Of a stretch of 56,080 nt of DNA, positions 7,048 to 16,265 are shown in pieces. A program made the position numbers and the translations under genes. The stretch's first letter is position 1, and each line of letters opens with the position of its first letter. The notes beneath the pieces are model-generated. The model was not told the DNA's origin. It searched no databases and was given only the letters and a program-made list of their open reading frames with translations. This stretch comes from an uncultured Nitrospira sp. (GTDB lineage Bacteria; Nitrospirota; Nitrospiria; Nitrospirales; Nitrospiraceae), in the NCBI GenBank assembly GCA_902500775.1, contig CABVRZ010000030.1:1-56080 (forward strand), written 5' to 3'.

Positions 7048-9228
7048 CTATCCCTTACCGAGCTGGTGAGCATGCAGTCGTGCATACAATCCGCCGATGT
7101 TAAGCAGTTGGTCATGCCCTCCTTGCTCGACAATCTCTCCCCGCTCGATGACGTAGATGCGGTGGGCTAGCCGCACCGTACTCAACCGATGGGCGATCAC
7201 CACAACCGTCCGACCCCTGACAATTTCTGCCATGTTTCGCTGGATCACGGCTTCTGATTGATAATCTAGGGCGCTGGTGGCCTCGTCAAAAATCAAAATG
7301 CGGGGGTTCGCGACCAACGCCCGAGCGATGGCAATCCGTTGGCGTTGCCCGCCCGACAAGGTACACCCATGCTCACCAATGATCGTGTCGTAGCCGTCCG
7401 ATAATTCCAGGATAAAGTCATGAGCACCGGCCAACTTCGCTGCCCGGATGACCTGCTCCATCGACAGACCAGGGTCGGTTAGCGCAATATTGCTCCGAAC
7501 TGAACCGTTGAAGAGGAAGTTCTCTTGGAGCACGACGCCCACTTGCCTTCGTAACCAGGCAGGGTCGACCTGGGCCAGATCAACACCGTCAACTAAGATC
7601 CGTCCCCGCTCTGGCACGTAGAGTCGCTGCAGTAACTTCGCAATCGTGCTTTTCCCTGAACCTGATCGACCAACGATCCCTATCATCTGGCCTGGCTCAA
7701 TGGCACAGGACAGCTTACGAACCACCTCCGGTCCGCCGGGTCGATACCGAAACGTGACCTCATCAAATTGCACCAGCCCGGTCAGCTGAGGCAGCGTCGT
7801 TCGGTTCGGACTATACGAGGGCTCCGGCGGCGTATTGAGCACATCACCTAATCGTTCGACTGAAATCCCGACCTGTTGGAATTCCTGCCAAAGATTGACC
7901 AACCGCAGGAGCGGTCCCGTCACCTGAGCCGACAGCATATTGAAAGCGATTAACTGCCCGATGCTCAGATCGCCGCCGATCACACGATAGGCGCCCAGCC
8001 ACAACACGGCTACCGTGGTGACCTTCTGCACACACGTCGCGGACTGACCAGCGATTGTCATCAAACTCGTGGCACGAAAACTCGCCTGCACGTAGCCGGC
8101 CAGCTGTTCCTCCCATTTTCGTAACAGAGGTGGCTCCACAGCCATGGCCTTCACCGTTTGAATCCCGCTCACGGCCTCCACCAAGAACGCTTGGTTTTCT
8201 GCACCTCGGTTGAACTTCTCGTGCAATCGAGCCCGGATCGCCGGCGTAATCGCCACGGATAATAGGGCATAGACCGGCAACGAGACCATCACTACGAGGG
8301 TAAGTGTTGGACTGTAGAACCACATCACAGCGAGAAAGACGACGGTAAAAATCACATCGAGCACCACCGTGACTGAGTGGCTGGTCAAGAATTGGCGGAT
8401 CTGCTCTAGCTCACGGACCCGCGCCACCGTATCGCCGACGCGTCTCGCTTCAAAGTACGACAGCGGAAGCGCTAGGATATGGCGGAAGAGTTGTGCTCCG
8501 AGACTGACATCGATCCGATTCGTAGTATGGGCAAACAGATAGGTACGAAGCCCGCTCAAGAGTGCCTCAAAGATCGCCAGCGTGATCATCCCGATGGCCA
8601 ACACATGGAGCGTGGTAAACCCCTTATGCACCAGCACCTTATCAATCATCACTTGTGTAAAAAGCGGCGTCAGCAAGGCAAAAAGCTGGAGAAAGAACGA
8701 GGCAACTAAGACCTCGCCAAACAACGTGCGGTACTTGACGATCGCAGGGATGAACCAGGTAAAGTCAAATTTCAGATCTTGCGGGCGGATATTAGCCCGC
8801 TTTGTAAAGAGCACCAATTCACCAGTCCACATCCCTTCGAACTCCTGGCGAGTCAACACAACGGGGCGCCCTTCGACAGGATCTTGAACCAGCACCTTCG
8901 CCCCTTCGATTTTGGCCAATACGAGATGGCGCCCGTCCGTTCGCTTGGCCATAGCCGGCAGCGGGATTCCGGAGAGTTTGCTCCACCTGATCTTAACCAT
9001 CCCGGCTTTCATACCTAGATGTTTAGCAGCGCGGAGAAGATCGGTATCGGATAGGGTCTGTCCAGACTGGGCAAACTGATGCTGCAGCTGGGCGGCATCG
9101 GCAGGAAGATCATGAAATCGCGCGAGGATCAGGAGACAGGTCAGTCCGGTATCCGTGATAGCCTGTGAACTCGGTGCTATTTCATGACCAGGTTGTTGAG
9201 AAGAAACCCTTACTGCATCGGCTGGCAT
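7048..9228 (-). CDS. HlyB-like type I secretion ABC transporter, copy 1 (canonical ATPase)
   Basis: 726 residues in the order C39-like domain (about 20-140), six-helix exporter domain (about 160-450) and ATPase domain (about 480-726). In the C39-like part the catalytic Cys is replaced by Thr (DTG at 26-28), while the His (H101) and Asp (D116) positions are kept. It is therefore a non-cleaving C39-like domain, as in HlyB, that would bind an unfolded substrate rather than cut a leader. The ATPase motifs are intact: Walker A GRSGSGKST (520-528), Q-loop LQEN, signature LSGGQ (624-628), Walker B ILIFDE (644-649) and H-loop His (680). It exports protein from cytoplasm to outside with the HlyD-like and TolC-like partners. 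No RTX-type substrate gene is visible in the window. Confidence 0.93.
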   Translation of the reverse strand: MPADAVRVSSQQPGHEIAPSSQAITDTGLTCLLILARFHDLPADAAQLQHQFAQSGQTLSDTDLLRAAKHLGMKAGMVKIRWSKLSGIPLPAMAKRTDGRHLVLAKIEGAKVLVQDPVEGRPVVLTRQEFEGMWTGELVLFTKRANIRPQDLKFDFTWFIPAIVKYRTLFGEVLVASFFLQLFALLTPLFTQVMIDKVLVHKGFTTLHVLAIGMITLAIFEALLSGLRTYLFAHTTNRIDVSLGAQLFRHILALPLSYFEARRVGDTVARVRELEQIRQFLTSHSVTVVLDVIFTVVFLAVMWFYSPTLTLVVMVSLPVYALLSVAITPAIRARLHEKFNRGAENQAFLVEAVSGIQTVKAMAVEPPLLRKWEEQLAGYVQASFRATSLMTIAGQSATCVQKVTTVAVLWLGAYRVIGGDLSIGQLIAFNMLSAQVTGPLLRLVNLWQEFQQVGISVERLGDVLNTPPEPSYSPNRTTLPQLTGLVQFDEVTFRYRPGGPEVVRKLSCAIEPGQMIGIVGRSGSGKSTIAKLLQRLYVPERGRILVDGVDLAQVDPAWLRRQVGVVLQENFLFNGSVRSNIALTDPGLSMEQVIRAAKLAGAHDFILELSDGYDTIIGEHGCTLSGGQRQRIAIARALVANPRILIFDEATSALDYQSEAVIQRNMAEIVRGRTVVVIAHRLSTVRLAHRIYVIERGEIVEQGGHDQLLNIGGLYARLHAHQLGKG

Positions 9229-9935
9229 GAGGCCATCTTAGGACACCGATGACGGATGACCAAACATTTTCAATGAATACACGCACGCGGCACCGGTTCT
9301 TTTCGTCTCCACAACACCTACACAATGCCTTTACTTGACCAGGACTTCATCACGGCTGTTCAACCTGTACGTTTTCCGCTGATGAACACGTTGGACGAAG
9401 GAGGAATGAAGCACGATTAAAAGCACAGTATAGCGGGAGTAATCATGAGTGGGGTTGCATCAGGCACCGTCTGGACTTGCAATACCCACAACCTGGAAAT
9501 CCCAATCGGACAGTTACGGTCGGCAACGGTATGTTCGCCGCACGCCACAAAAGATACGCTGCTGTAGGTTGGTTTCGGAGTGTGAGCGATCACATACACG
9601 TTTGTACGGCAGCCGATACGAGGAGGCCACACATTGGAGGTTCACTTTCTGAATGACCACGACGCTCTTCGCCAGCCGTGCTTGCTTGGATACCGCTCAG
9701 TGAATAGCGCCGGGATTCATCAGGAGAGAGCCGATTCCTGCCACTGAATCAGGTCTCTACCCGTTTGCCAACCCTTGCAATACACCGCAGGTCGTGATCC
9801 TTGCGTTGGCCTAGACTACTCATTCCACCCTCTCAGTCCCTCGAATTCCGCAGCCACGCTTGCCACAAAACACAGTGTAAGAAACACGCCGGTCAGCACG
9901 GTTCTGACTGACCCATTAAGGTATTTCGCCGTCTG
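9229..9935. other. 707-base gap between the two ABC/HlyD pairs
   Basis: No convincing gene. The 45 bases next to the ABC1 start resemble those next to the ABC2 start (TTGAAAAT-TTTGG motif ending exactly 45 bases before each ATG, and CCTAAGATGG close to the ATG), so the duplication included the upstream region. A minus-strand frame at 9417-9632 (71 codons) and a 40-codon plus-strand frame from 9445 show no recognised family. The rest may be the remains of sequence between the duplicates. Confidence 0.5.
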
Positions 9936-11330
9936 CTACCGATCCATCCGACGTTCGTTCACCCATGCGAGTAAGGGGTCTACAAGATACTCGATCATGC
10001 GGCGTTGACCGGTTGTGATCTCAACCGTCACCGTCATCCCAGGGACCAGCGTGACCTCTGTATTCCCAATCTGGGTCGTCGAATGATTCAGGCCAACCCG
10101 AACGGACGAGAAACCTCCGACTTGTTCGATCGATGTCACACGATCAGCGACCCTCAGGACATGACCGAGAATCGTGCCATAAGGAGCCACCTGCGACGCA
10201 TCAACCTTGATCTCAACCGGTTGTCCTTTCTGGACCATCTTCACATCCCTGTCCTCGACCTGCGTCTCGACTTCGACCGTACGGACCTGAGGCACAACTA
10301 TGAGAACCGGCTGCGCAGGCGTAACCATCGTGCCCACTGTACGAACCGCGAGTTGTTGTACCACCCCATTAATCGGCGAGCGCAGCTGCTGTAAGCTGGT
10401 TTGTGGGTTAGCATTCATGGCCGTTTGTGCAAGCAAAGCAGCTTTGGCTTCGAGTGCGGAAAGCTCGGCCTGTTTGGCCTGGTGAAAATCAGAGACAACG
10501 GTGCGAACCTGCTGCTCAGCTTCCACAAGTGCCGCTCGATCTTGTTGTAGTTGCTTCTCTTGGTCGATCAACGCCTGGACCTTCTCCAGGCGTTGGTTCT
10601 CGGCCTGTAGATAATCCGCCTTCGATCCAACCTCATACTCCCATAGTTTCTTCACCTTTTCCGCACGCGTAGTCTCCACCAACAGCACCGCTTTTGCCTG
10701 GAGAAATGCCTCCTTCGTCTGTTCGACCGTCGCTCGGCCTTGATCCACCAACTGCCGGGCCGCTGCTACCTTGGCCTGATACTCTGCTAACTGATCTTGC
10801 AACAGCCGTTGTTGAAAGCGAATCTCGTCCTTATCTCCATCAACTGGCGCCTCAAGTATCGACTGGTTCTTGATAAGCGCGCGAAGCCGAGCCGCTTCGA
10901 CCTGTGTCGCTCGATGGGTCTTGTTAGCACGGTCGCGCGCCTCAATATCCCTCGTCGAAGCCAGTTCGAGCAAGACATCCCCTCGCTTCACGGTCTGTCC
11001 GTCCTGGACGTGAATGGCCATGAGCATACCGGTCTCGGACAGGTGAATAGTCTTCGAATCTCCACTCGGCACCACCAAACCGTGGGCCGTCATCACCGAA
11101 TCGATCTTTATAAACGTAGTCCAGACGGCCCCGATTGCAAAGGCGATCGCAATTGTCCACAGCAGCGCTCGGCCAATTGGAGATGAAGGCACCTGCTGAA
11201 GGTCCAAGGCCTCAGGAAGAAATTCCGCGATAGGCCCTTTCGGCACCGCCGTATTGGGGGGCCGACCTGACTCAGCCTGCCAAGCTGCTTTCCAGACAAT
11301 CCACTGTCTTCCCAAAACACCTAAGGCCAT
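9936..11330 (-). CDS. HlyD-family type I secretion adaptor, copy 2
   Basis: 464 residues from the ATG at 11330 (MALGVLGRQWIVWKAAW), which has GAGGT seven bases upstream. A longer frame upstream would overlap the ABC gene and has no such signal. The layout matches copy 1: a membrane helix near residues 56-74, a lipoyl-like GMLMAIHVQDGQTVKRGDVL, a long coiled coil and the C-terminal GMTVTVEITTGQRRMIEYLVDPLL. It begins 13 bases after the stop of the second ABC transporter, so the two form a pair. It should span the periplasm between that exporter and a TolC channel. No second TolC gene is nearby, so the single TolC-like protein probably serves both. Confidence 0.93.
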   Translation of the reverse strand: MALGVLGRQWIVWKAAWQAESGRPPNTAVPKGPIAEFLPEALDLQQVPSSPIGRALLWTIAIAFAIGAVWTTFIKIDSVMTAHGLVVPSGDSKTIHLSETGMLMAIHVQDGQTVKRGDVLLELASTRDIEARDRANKTHRATQVEAARLRALIKNQSILEAPVDGDKDEIRFQQRLLQDQLAEYQAKVAAARQLVDQGRATVEQTKEAFLQAKAVLLVETTRAEKVKKLWEYEVGSKADYLQAENQRLEKVQALIDQEKQLQQDRAALVEAEQQVRTVVSDFHQAKQAELSALEAKAALLAQTAMNANPQTSLQQLRSPINGVVQQLAVRTVGTMVTPAQPVLIVVPQVRTVEVETQVEDRDVKMVQKGQPVEIKVDASQVAPYGTILGHVLRVADRVTSIEQVGGFSSVRVGLNHSTTQIGNTEVTLVPGMTVTVEITTGQRRMIEYLVDPLLAWVNERRMDR

Positions 11331-11343
11331 CGACACCTCGTGA

Positions 11344-13521
11344 TCAGTTCTCAGACTGGGATGCACAAAGTCGTGACGAGGCTCCCTCGTGCTCAAGCGG
11401 TTCTTCATGTAGGCCCTGCTCAATGATCTCCCCTTTGTCCACAGTATAGATACGATGGGCCTGGCGAACCGCACTCAGCCGATGAGCCATGATGAACACG
11501 GTACGCCCCTGGGCGATCTGGGCCATATTTTGTTGAAGCACCGCTTCAGACTCGTCGTCCAATGCACTCGTCGCATCATCAAAGATCAGAATGCGAGGAT
11601 TCGATGCCAGGGTCCGAGCAATTGCAATCTGCTGGCGCTGCCCACTTGAGAGCGTGCAGCCGTGTTCACCAATCTGCGTGTCATAGTCGTTCTCCAACTC
11701 TCCGATAAACTCGTGCGCCCCGGACAACTGTGCCGCCTGAACGACTTGCTCCATCAACAGACTGGGATTGCCCAATGCGATGTTGCTCCGAACCGAACCG
11801 TTGAAGAGGACGTTCTTGTACTGCACAACGCCGACCTGTCTCCGTAACCAGGCCGGATCGACCTGCACCAGATCCGTACCATCCATCAGAATTCGGCCCC
11901 GCTCAGGCACATACAGACACTGAAGCAATTTAGCGATGGTGCTTTTGCCGGACCCTGAACGTCCCACGATTCCAATAATCTGGCCAGGCTCCACGGAAAG
12001 GGACAGCTTGCGGACGATCGTCGGCCCATCCGGCCGGTATCGAAACGTCACGTCTTCGAACCGCACGTGCCCCTGAACTTGTGGAATAGTGGTCCGATTT
12101 GGGCTGTACAAAGGCTCTGGTTGAGCGTTCAATACATCTCCCAGCCGCTGGACTGAGATCCCCGCTCGCTGAAACTCCTGCCAGAGATTGACCCAATTCA
12201 GCATAAGGTTTGTCACGTGGGCTGCCAACATGCTGAAGGCAATCAACTGTCCAATGCTCAATTGCCCTTCACTCACACAAGAGGCCCCGATCCAGAAGAC
12301 CACCACCGTCGTACTGTGATGTATCCCCATCGTGATGTGCCTCGCGATCGTGATCAGGCCAGTGGCACGAACGCTCGTCTGCATATAGTCAGCTAGCTGG
12401 GATTCCCATTTCTTCGAGAACGAGGGCTCAGCCGCCAGCGCCTTCACCGTTGAGATGCCGCGGAGGACCTCGACTTCAAATGCCTGATGGTCTGCCCCTC
12501 GCTTGAACGCCGCTTGCAAACAGGCCCGTATCGACGGAGTCATAGAGAAGCACAACAGGGCATAGATCGGAAGTGAGGTCATCACGACCAGCGTGAGCGT
12601 CGAGCTAAGGAGCCACATTCCAGCCAGGAAAACACCGATAACGGGAACATCTACCAACACAATGATGGAATGGCTCGTCAGGAATTGACGGAGGTGCTCT
12701 AGCTCATGCACGCGGGCCACAATCTCGCCGACACGCCTGGCCTCAAAGTAGGCGAGCGGGAGTGTCAGCATGCGGCGAACGAGTTGGGCACCAAGGCTCA
12801 CCGTCATCCGGTTGGTCGTATGAGACAGGAGATAGTTTCTGAGGCCACCGAGGATGCCTTCGAAGACGACCATTGCAATCAGGCCACCGGCCAGCAGAGA
12901 GAGTGTGGAGATTTCCTTCTGCACAAGAACCCTATCGATCACAATTTGCACCAAGAACGGCATGAAAAAGGCAACGCACTGTAGGAAGGCCGAGGTGATC
13001 AGAACCTCACTGAACAATCTGCGATACCTAACAATCCCTGGGATAACCCAGGTCATATCGAACTGGAGATCCTGAAGGCGGATCTTGGCCCGCTTCTTCA
13101 CGACCACCAGCTCTCCCGTCCAGATCATTTCGAATCGGTTACGAGAAAGAACGAGTGAATAGCCTTCAACGGGATTCTGAACCATCACCTTCTCGCCTTC
13201 GACCTTCGCCACCACAAGATAGCCTTCATCCACGAGCTTGGCCATGGCAGGGAACGACATGCTTTGTAGCTTGTTCCACTGACTCGTAACGAGACCGGCC
13301 TTCAATCCCAGGTCCGTGGCGGCACGGAGTAGTTCGGTGTCGGACAGCCTGTGCCCGGACTGGGCAAACTGGTGCCGAAGCTGCGAGCCATTGACAGGGA
13401 GGTCATAGTACTGAGCAATGATCAACAGACAGAGCAAGCCCGAGTCGGACATATTCGACGCGAGCGGGGGCGGTATCGGATCAGATGGATGGGGGGAAAC
13501 CGTCTCCGCGGCAGCTGGCAT
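11344..13521 (-). CDS. HlyB-like type I secretion ABC transporter, copy 2 with degenerate ATPase motifs
   Basis: 725 residues with the same domain order and clear end-to-end similarity to copy 1. Several key positions differ. In the C39-like domain the Cys position is Ser (DSG), the His position is Tyr (GYLVVAK) and the Asp is Asn (VQNP), so all three catalytic positions are lost. In the ATPase, Walker A GRSGSGKST is intact, but the Q-loop reads VQYKN instead of VLQEN, the signature is LSSGQ instead of LSGGQ, and the Walker B catalytic Glu is Asp (ILIFDDATSALD). The H-loop His is kept. This pattern is known from the degenerate half of heterodimeric ABC exporters. The neighbours are HlyD copy 2 and the CRISPR array. 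It may pair with copy 1 rather than act alone (inference), or it may simply be decaying. Confidence 0.9.
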   Translation of the reverse strand: MPAAAETVSPHPSDPIPPPLASNMSDSGLLCLLIIAQYYDLPVNGSQLRHQFAQSGHRLSDTELLRAATDLGLKAGLVTSQWNKLQSMSFPAMAKLVDEGYLVVAKVEGEKVMVQNPVEGYSLVLSRNRFEMIWTGELVVVKKRAKIRLQDLQFDMTWVIPGIVRYRRLFSEVLITSAFLQCVAFFMPFLVQIVIDRVLVQKEISTLSLLAGGLIAMVVFEGILGGLRNYLLSHTTNRMTVSLGAQLVRRMLTLPLAYFEARRVGEIVARVHELEHLRQFLTSHSIIVLVDVPVIGVFLAGMWLLSSTLTLVVMTSLPIYALLCFSMTPSIRACLQAAFKRGADHQAFEVEVLRGISTVKALAAEPSFSKKWESQLADYMQTSVRATGLITIARHITMGIHHSTTVVVFWIGASCVSEGQLSIGQLIAFSMLAAHVTNLMLNWVNLWQEFQRAGISVQRLGDVLNAQPEPLYSPNRTTIPQVQGHVRFEDVTFRYRPDGPTIVRKLSLSVEPGQIIGIVGRSGSGKSTIAKLLQCLYVPERGRILMDGTDLVQVDPAWLRRQVGVVQYKNVLFNGSVRSNIALGNPSLLMEQVVQAAQLSGAHEFIGELENDYDTQIGEHGCTLSSGQRQQIAIARTLASNPRILIFDDATSALDDESEAVLQQNMAQIAQGRTVFIMAHRLSAVRQAHRIYTVDKGEIIEQGLHEEPLEHEGASSRLCASQSEN

Positions 13522-13659
13522 ACCGCCATCTTAGGGGACAGGTGGGCAATGGCCAAATATTTTCAAGGATTAGACGCAGTCCCCTTTCTGATCTCGATGA
13601 TTCCGATCGCGAGGATCGACCACCACCCCTCTTGCTCACCGTTGGCTAACTGGTATGCA

Positions 13660-13915
13660 GCTTCAATGGGGCCGCAGCATCTCAGCTGCGGAAATCAGTG
13701 CGCCGCGGATCGTTTTGGACGAGGTCGACGAATACGCTTCAATGGGGCCGCAGCATCTCAGCTGCGGAAATCACAGCTCATACCGGAATCTGCGTCCAAA
13801 ACCCCTCGCTTCAATGGGGCCGCAGCATCTCAGCTGCGGAAATCGTCCGCACCGTGATATAGGCGCGCGGCAGCTCCACGCTTCAATGGGGCCGCAGCAT
13901 CTCAGCTGCGGAAAT
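13660..13915 (-). CRISPR. Small CRISPR array, 4 repeats and 3 spacers
   Basis: Four 36-base repeats begin at 13660, 13736, 13808 and 13880. On the plus strand each starts GCTTCAATGGGGCCGCAGCA and ends CTGCGGAAAT. The spacers are 40, 36 and 36 bases. Read on the minus strand the repeat forms a perfect 7-bp stem (CCGCAGC / GCTGCGG, loop TGAGAT) and ends in ATTGAAGC, the usual kind of 3' tag for type I repeats. The array therefore reads leftward like the cas genes, with its leader on the right. The three copies at 13660, 13736 and 13808 are followed by C and the copy at 13880 by A. The repeats are otherwise identical, which fits a functional or recently functional array. No degenerate fifth repeat is visible on the left side. 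Confidence 0.97.
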
Positions 13916-14123
13916 AGTTCGCACAGAAACAGCTGTTCTTCTTCACATTCTCACACATAATGCGAGCACTGATCTTTCTACACGAAACCACTTTCACAGT
14001 AAACAAATTGCACCACCTCCTTGTTTGAAGAGTCTTTGATAAATCACACACCTACAGCCTCGCGAGCGCCTCCACTGATCCAGCCAGTACAGGACCGCTC
14101 GCATCATACGGCAGGCAACACCC
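13916..14123 (-). promoter_or_regulatory. Presumed CRISPR leader between cas2 and the array
   Basis: These 208 bases lie between the cas2 stop and the leader-proximal repeat and hold no open frame of note. The part next to the repeat is AT-richer (for example TTTACTGTGAAAGTGG and runs of ACAC/CTTC on the plus strand). New spacers would be added at this end. The leader role is inferred from repeat orientation and position. Confidence 0.55.
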
Positions 14124-14414
14124 TTACACCACATGGGCCTGTCGTGCTACTGGCGTGAACGCCTGCCCCAACGACTCAACACTCTTGATCGGACGCCCTT
14201 CGGTCGGACCCAGATCCACGATGAGCACGTGGTCCTGCTGATGATTAATCACCTCGACTAAGGCTGCCTTCATTTTTACGACATCCATCTCCGGTAGCTC
14301 GCACTGGAAGACCGAGAGTTGGAGATGTGCGCCAAACCCTTTCATCGTCTTGTACACACGACGCCATCGTTTGGGATCGCGAATATCATACGTGACGAAA
14401 TACAGTCGTCGCAT
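14124..14414 (-). CDS. cas2: CRISPR-associated endonuclease Cas2
   Basis: 96 residues, typical Cas2 length. The ferredoxin-like fold starts MRRLYFVTYDIRDPKRWRRV with the conserved Asp in YDI, followed by LSVFQCEL and DHVLIVDLG. Cas2 dimerises and bridges two Cas1 dimers during spacer acquisition. It starts three bases after the cas4-cas1 stop and is the last gene before the array. ATG preceded by the end of the upstream gene suggests translational coupling. Confidence 0.96.
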   Translation of the reverse strand: MRRLYFVTYDIRDPKRWRRVYKTMKGFGAHLQLSVFQCELPEMDVVKMKAALVEVINHQQDHVLIVDLGPTEGRPIKSVESLGQAFTPVARQAHVV

Positions 14415-14417
14415 GGC

Positions 14418-16151
14418 TTACCGAGTCGTAAACGCCGGATACTCCGGGATCTCCCCGCACAAATATCTTCCGAGCAGCCGCGCCTGCACTTCCAAGATGC
14501 GTCGATAACTGACCTGGTATCCGAAGACCGGATGCGTAATCTCGTGGCTCATTCGGCGCTCATACGTTTCAATGAATCGACGGCGACCGTCCGGCGTCAG
14601 CGCCACCGACCCCATGCGCCTGATGAAATCTTCCGACCGTACCTCACCATTGTTGATGGCCGTCAACACAACGGAATCCGCGATCAGCGGACGAAACTCT
14701 TCCATGACATCGAGGGCCAACGCCGGCCTCCCATAATGCGGCTGATGATAGAACCCCAGATACGGATCCAACCCCACCGCATGTAACGTCACCGTCCACT
14801 CCCGTGCCAGCATCGCGTAGGCCAGCGAGAGGAGCGCATTGACCGGGTCCTTCGGCGGCCGACGATTCCTCCCGTCGAAGTCAAAGTCTGATCCCCCGTC
14901 AGTCTTCAGCATTCCTTTGAATTCCGCAAAGTATCGCCGGGCCGCTGTCCCCTCAATGCCAAGGAGCTCTTCCAGAGACTTCGCCTGAGCCGCATGCACA
15001 TGATCCCGCTTGAGGTCCTGCAACACGGTCTCCGGCGCCGCTGCATGATTTCGACGCAAGAACGTCCGACAGTTCGCAATCTTGGCCTGCACCAGCCTGA
15101 TCGCAAGACCGAGACAGGCTGAGGGAGTCGACGCCACGGCATATTGGCGCCGCCGCAACTCGACGTTCTTGTGCATCAAGCTTGTCGTGATGCCATAAAA
15201 CCACCCACCGCTGGAGAGATACGAGATGGGAATCTCACGGCGGCAGAGCTCCTGCACCACCTGCGTACTGACTTGCACCGCTCCAAACAGAACCAGATGT
15301 GATATTTCGATGAGACGGGCTTCGGCCAAAACCTCATCGTGATCCATCACTCTCAAGCAATCTCCCTGTTTTCCCACCCGGGCACCCGGCTGCTGCACAT
15401 ACAACGGCAACGCGTCATGTCGAGCAGGCAACAACCGGCGGATCGTCGATGCGGCGTGTTCATCATCAGTATGGTGCCGTAACCATCCTATCTCATCCGG
15501 CAGACAAATACGGACGAGCGAACAACGTGGACACTTGGGACTATCCACCAAGGGCGGTGGCATCGCACCGCCTTTCGCCAACTGCCTCATCCCCGCAATC
15601 AGCTCCAACGTCCGTTCGATCAGCTCCGAATCGAACGAGACGACCACCCGCTCCCGTGAGCCTACAAAGTAGAGAACCCCGCCGTCGCATTCGTAGCCCT
15701 GCTCTCTTAAGAGAAGGCCCTGTGCACACACCTGCACACGCTCCGGCTCCCACGCCCCCTTTTCCACGTGCGGCCGTTTCCCGCGCTTATAATCGACTGG
15801 GGCAACCGCATGGCCCACCCCTTCGACGAGATCGATCTTGGCCGTGATGCCCAGTCGCTCCGACGACAACCACACGGAGCGTTGATGAATGACCGAATCT
15901 TCGTCTCCTTGAATGTCTGAGCGTTCCGCACCTGATTTGGCAGTGCTCGTCCTCGGTTGCCTCTTGGGACTTTCATCCACCCGCCGGTGGTGGAACCGCC
16001 CCTCCACCGTGTCCGCACTGTCGGCAAATTCACTCTGCACCCACTCCAGATACGCCAGACGGGGGCAATAGGCGAACTCGTTCAACATCCGCACAGGAAG
16101 CAGCGGCTCCTCCACCACCGAAAGAGGCGACTCACCAGTTTCGAGACTCAT
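14418..16151 (-). CDS. Cas4-Cas1 fusion protein
   Basis: 577 residues from the ATG at 16151, which has AAGGAGGG five bases upstream (a GTG three bases earlier is the alternative). The N-terminal Cas4 part (about 1-215) has the iron-sulfur cysteines in CPRLAYLEWV and CPRCSLVRIC and the RecB-type nuclease motif VDYKRGKRP. The Cas1 part follows with PISYLSSGGWFYG, the catalytic Glu region RRYFAEFKGML, the His in GFYHQPHYGRPALALD and the Asp/Glu in LDVMEEFRP. The fusion selects and trims prespacers and integrates them with Cas2. Cas4-Cas1 fusions are characteristic of type I-G/I-U loci such as the Geobacter GSU0051-0058 set. A hicBA module diverges from its 5' side. Confidence 0.95.
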   Translation of the reverse strand: MSLETGESPLSVVEEPLLPVRMLNEFAYCPRLAYLEWVQSEFADSADTVEGRFHHRRVDESPKRQPRTSTAKSGAERSDIQGDEDSVIHQRSVWLSSERLGITAKIDLVEGVGHAVAPVDYKRGKRPHVEKGAWEPERVQVCAQGLLLREQGYECDGGVLYFVGSRERVVVSFDSELIERTLELIAGMRQLAKGGAMPPPLVDSPKCPRCSLVRICLPDEIGWLRHHTDDEHAASTIRRLLPARHDALPLYVQQPGARVGKQGDCLRVMDHDEVLAEARLIEISHLVLFGAVQVSTQVVQELCRREIPISYLSSGGWFYGITTSLMHKNVELRRRQYAVASTPSACLGLAIRLVQAKIANCRTFLRRNHAAAPETVLQDLKRDHVHAAQAKSLEELLGIEGTAARRYFAEFKGMLKTDGGSDFDFDGRNRRPPKDPVNALLSLAYAMLAREWTVTLHAVGLDPYLGFYHQPHYGRPALALDVMEEFRPLIADSVVLTAINNGEVRSEDFIRRMGSVALTPDGRRRFIETYERRMSHEITHPVFGYQVSYRRILEVQARLLGRYLCGEIPEYPAFTTR

Positions 16152-16189
16152 CACACCCTCCTTTCGCTATTCAGTTGTCAAAGAACAGG

Positions 16190-16235
16190 CCGTGCCCACT
16201 CACAGCACGGTTTGCCAAGACCCCTATGCTATAAT
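16190..16235 (+). promoter_or_regulatory. Candidate hicBA promoter with inverted repeat
   Basis: A perfect TATAAT lies at 16230-16235, about 30 bases before the hicB ATG. No good -35 is visible. Just upstream CCGTGC (16190-16195) and GCACGG (16205-16210) form an inverted repeat that could be an operator for HicB, which autoregulates in known systems. The region is also the divergent 5' side of cas4-cas1. Confidence 0.45.
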
Positions 16236-16265
16236 CTGATCACTCATCGGACCTACGATGTGCAC

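Noticed and set aside
13655-13960. Open frames across 13.65-13.96 kb encoding repeated ASMGPQHLSCGN peptides
   Set aside because: They are translations of the CRISPR repeats and spacers, not a repeat protein.
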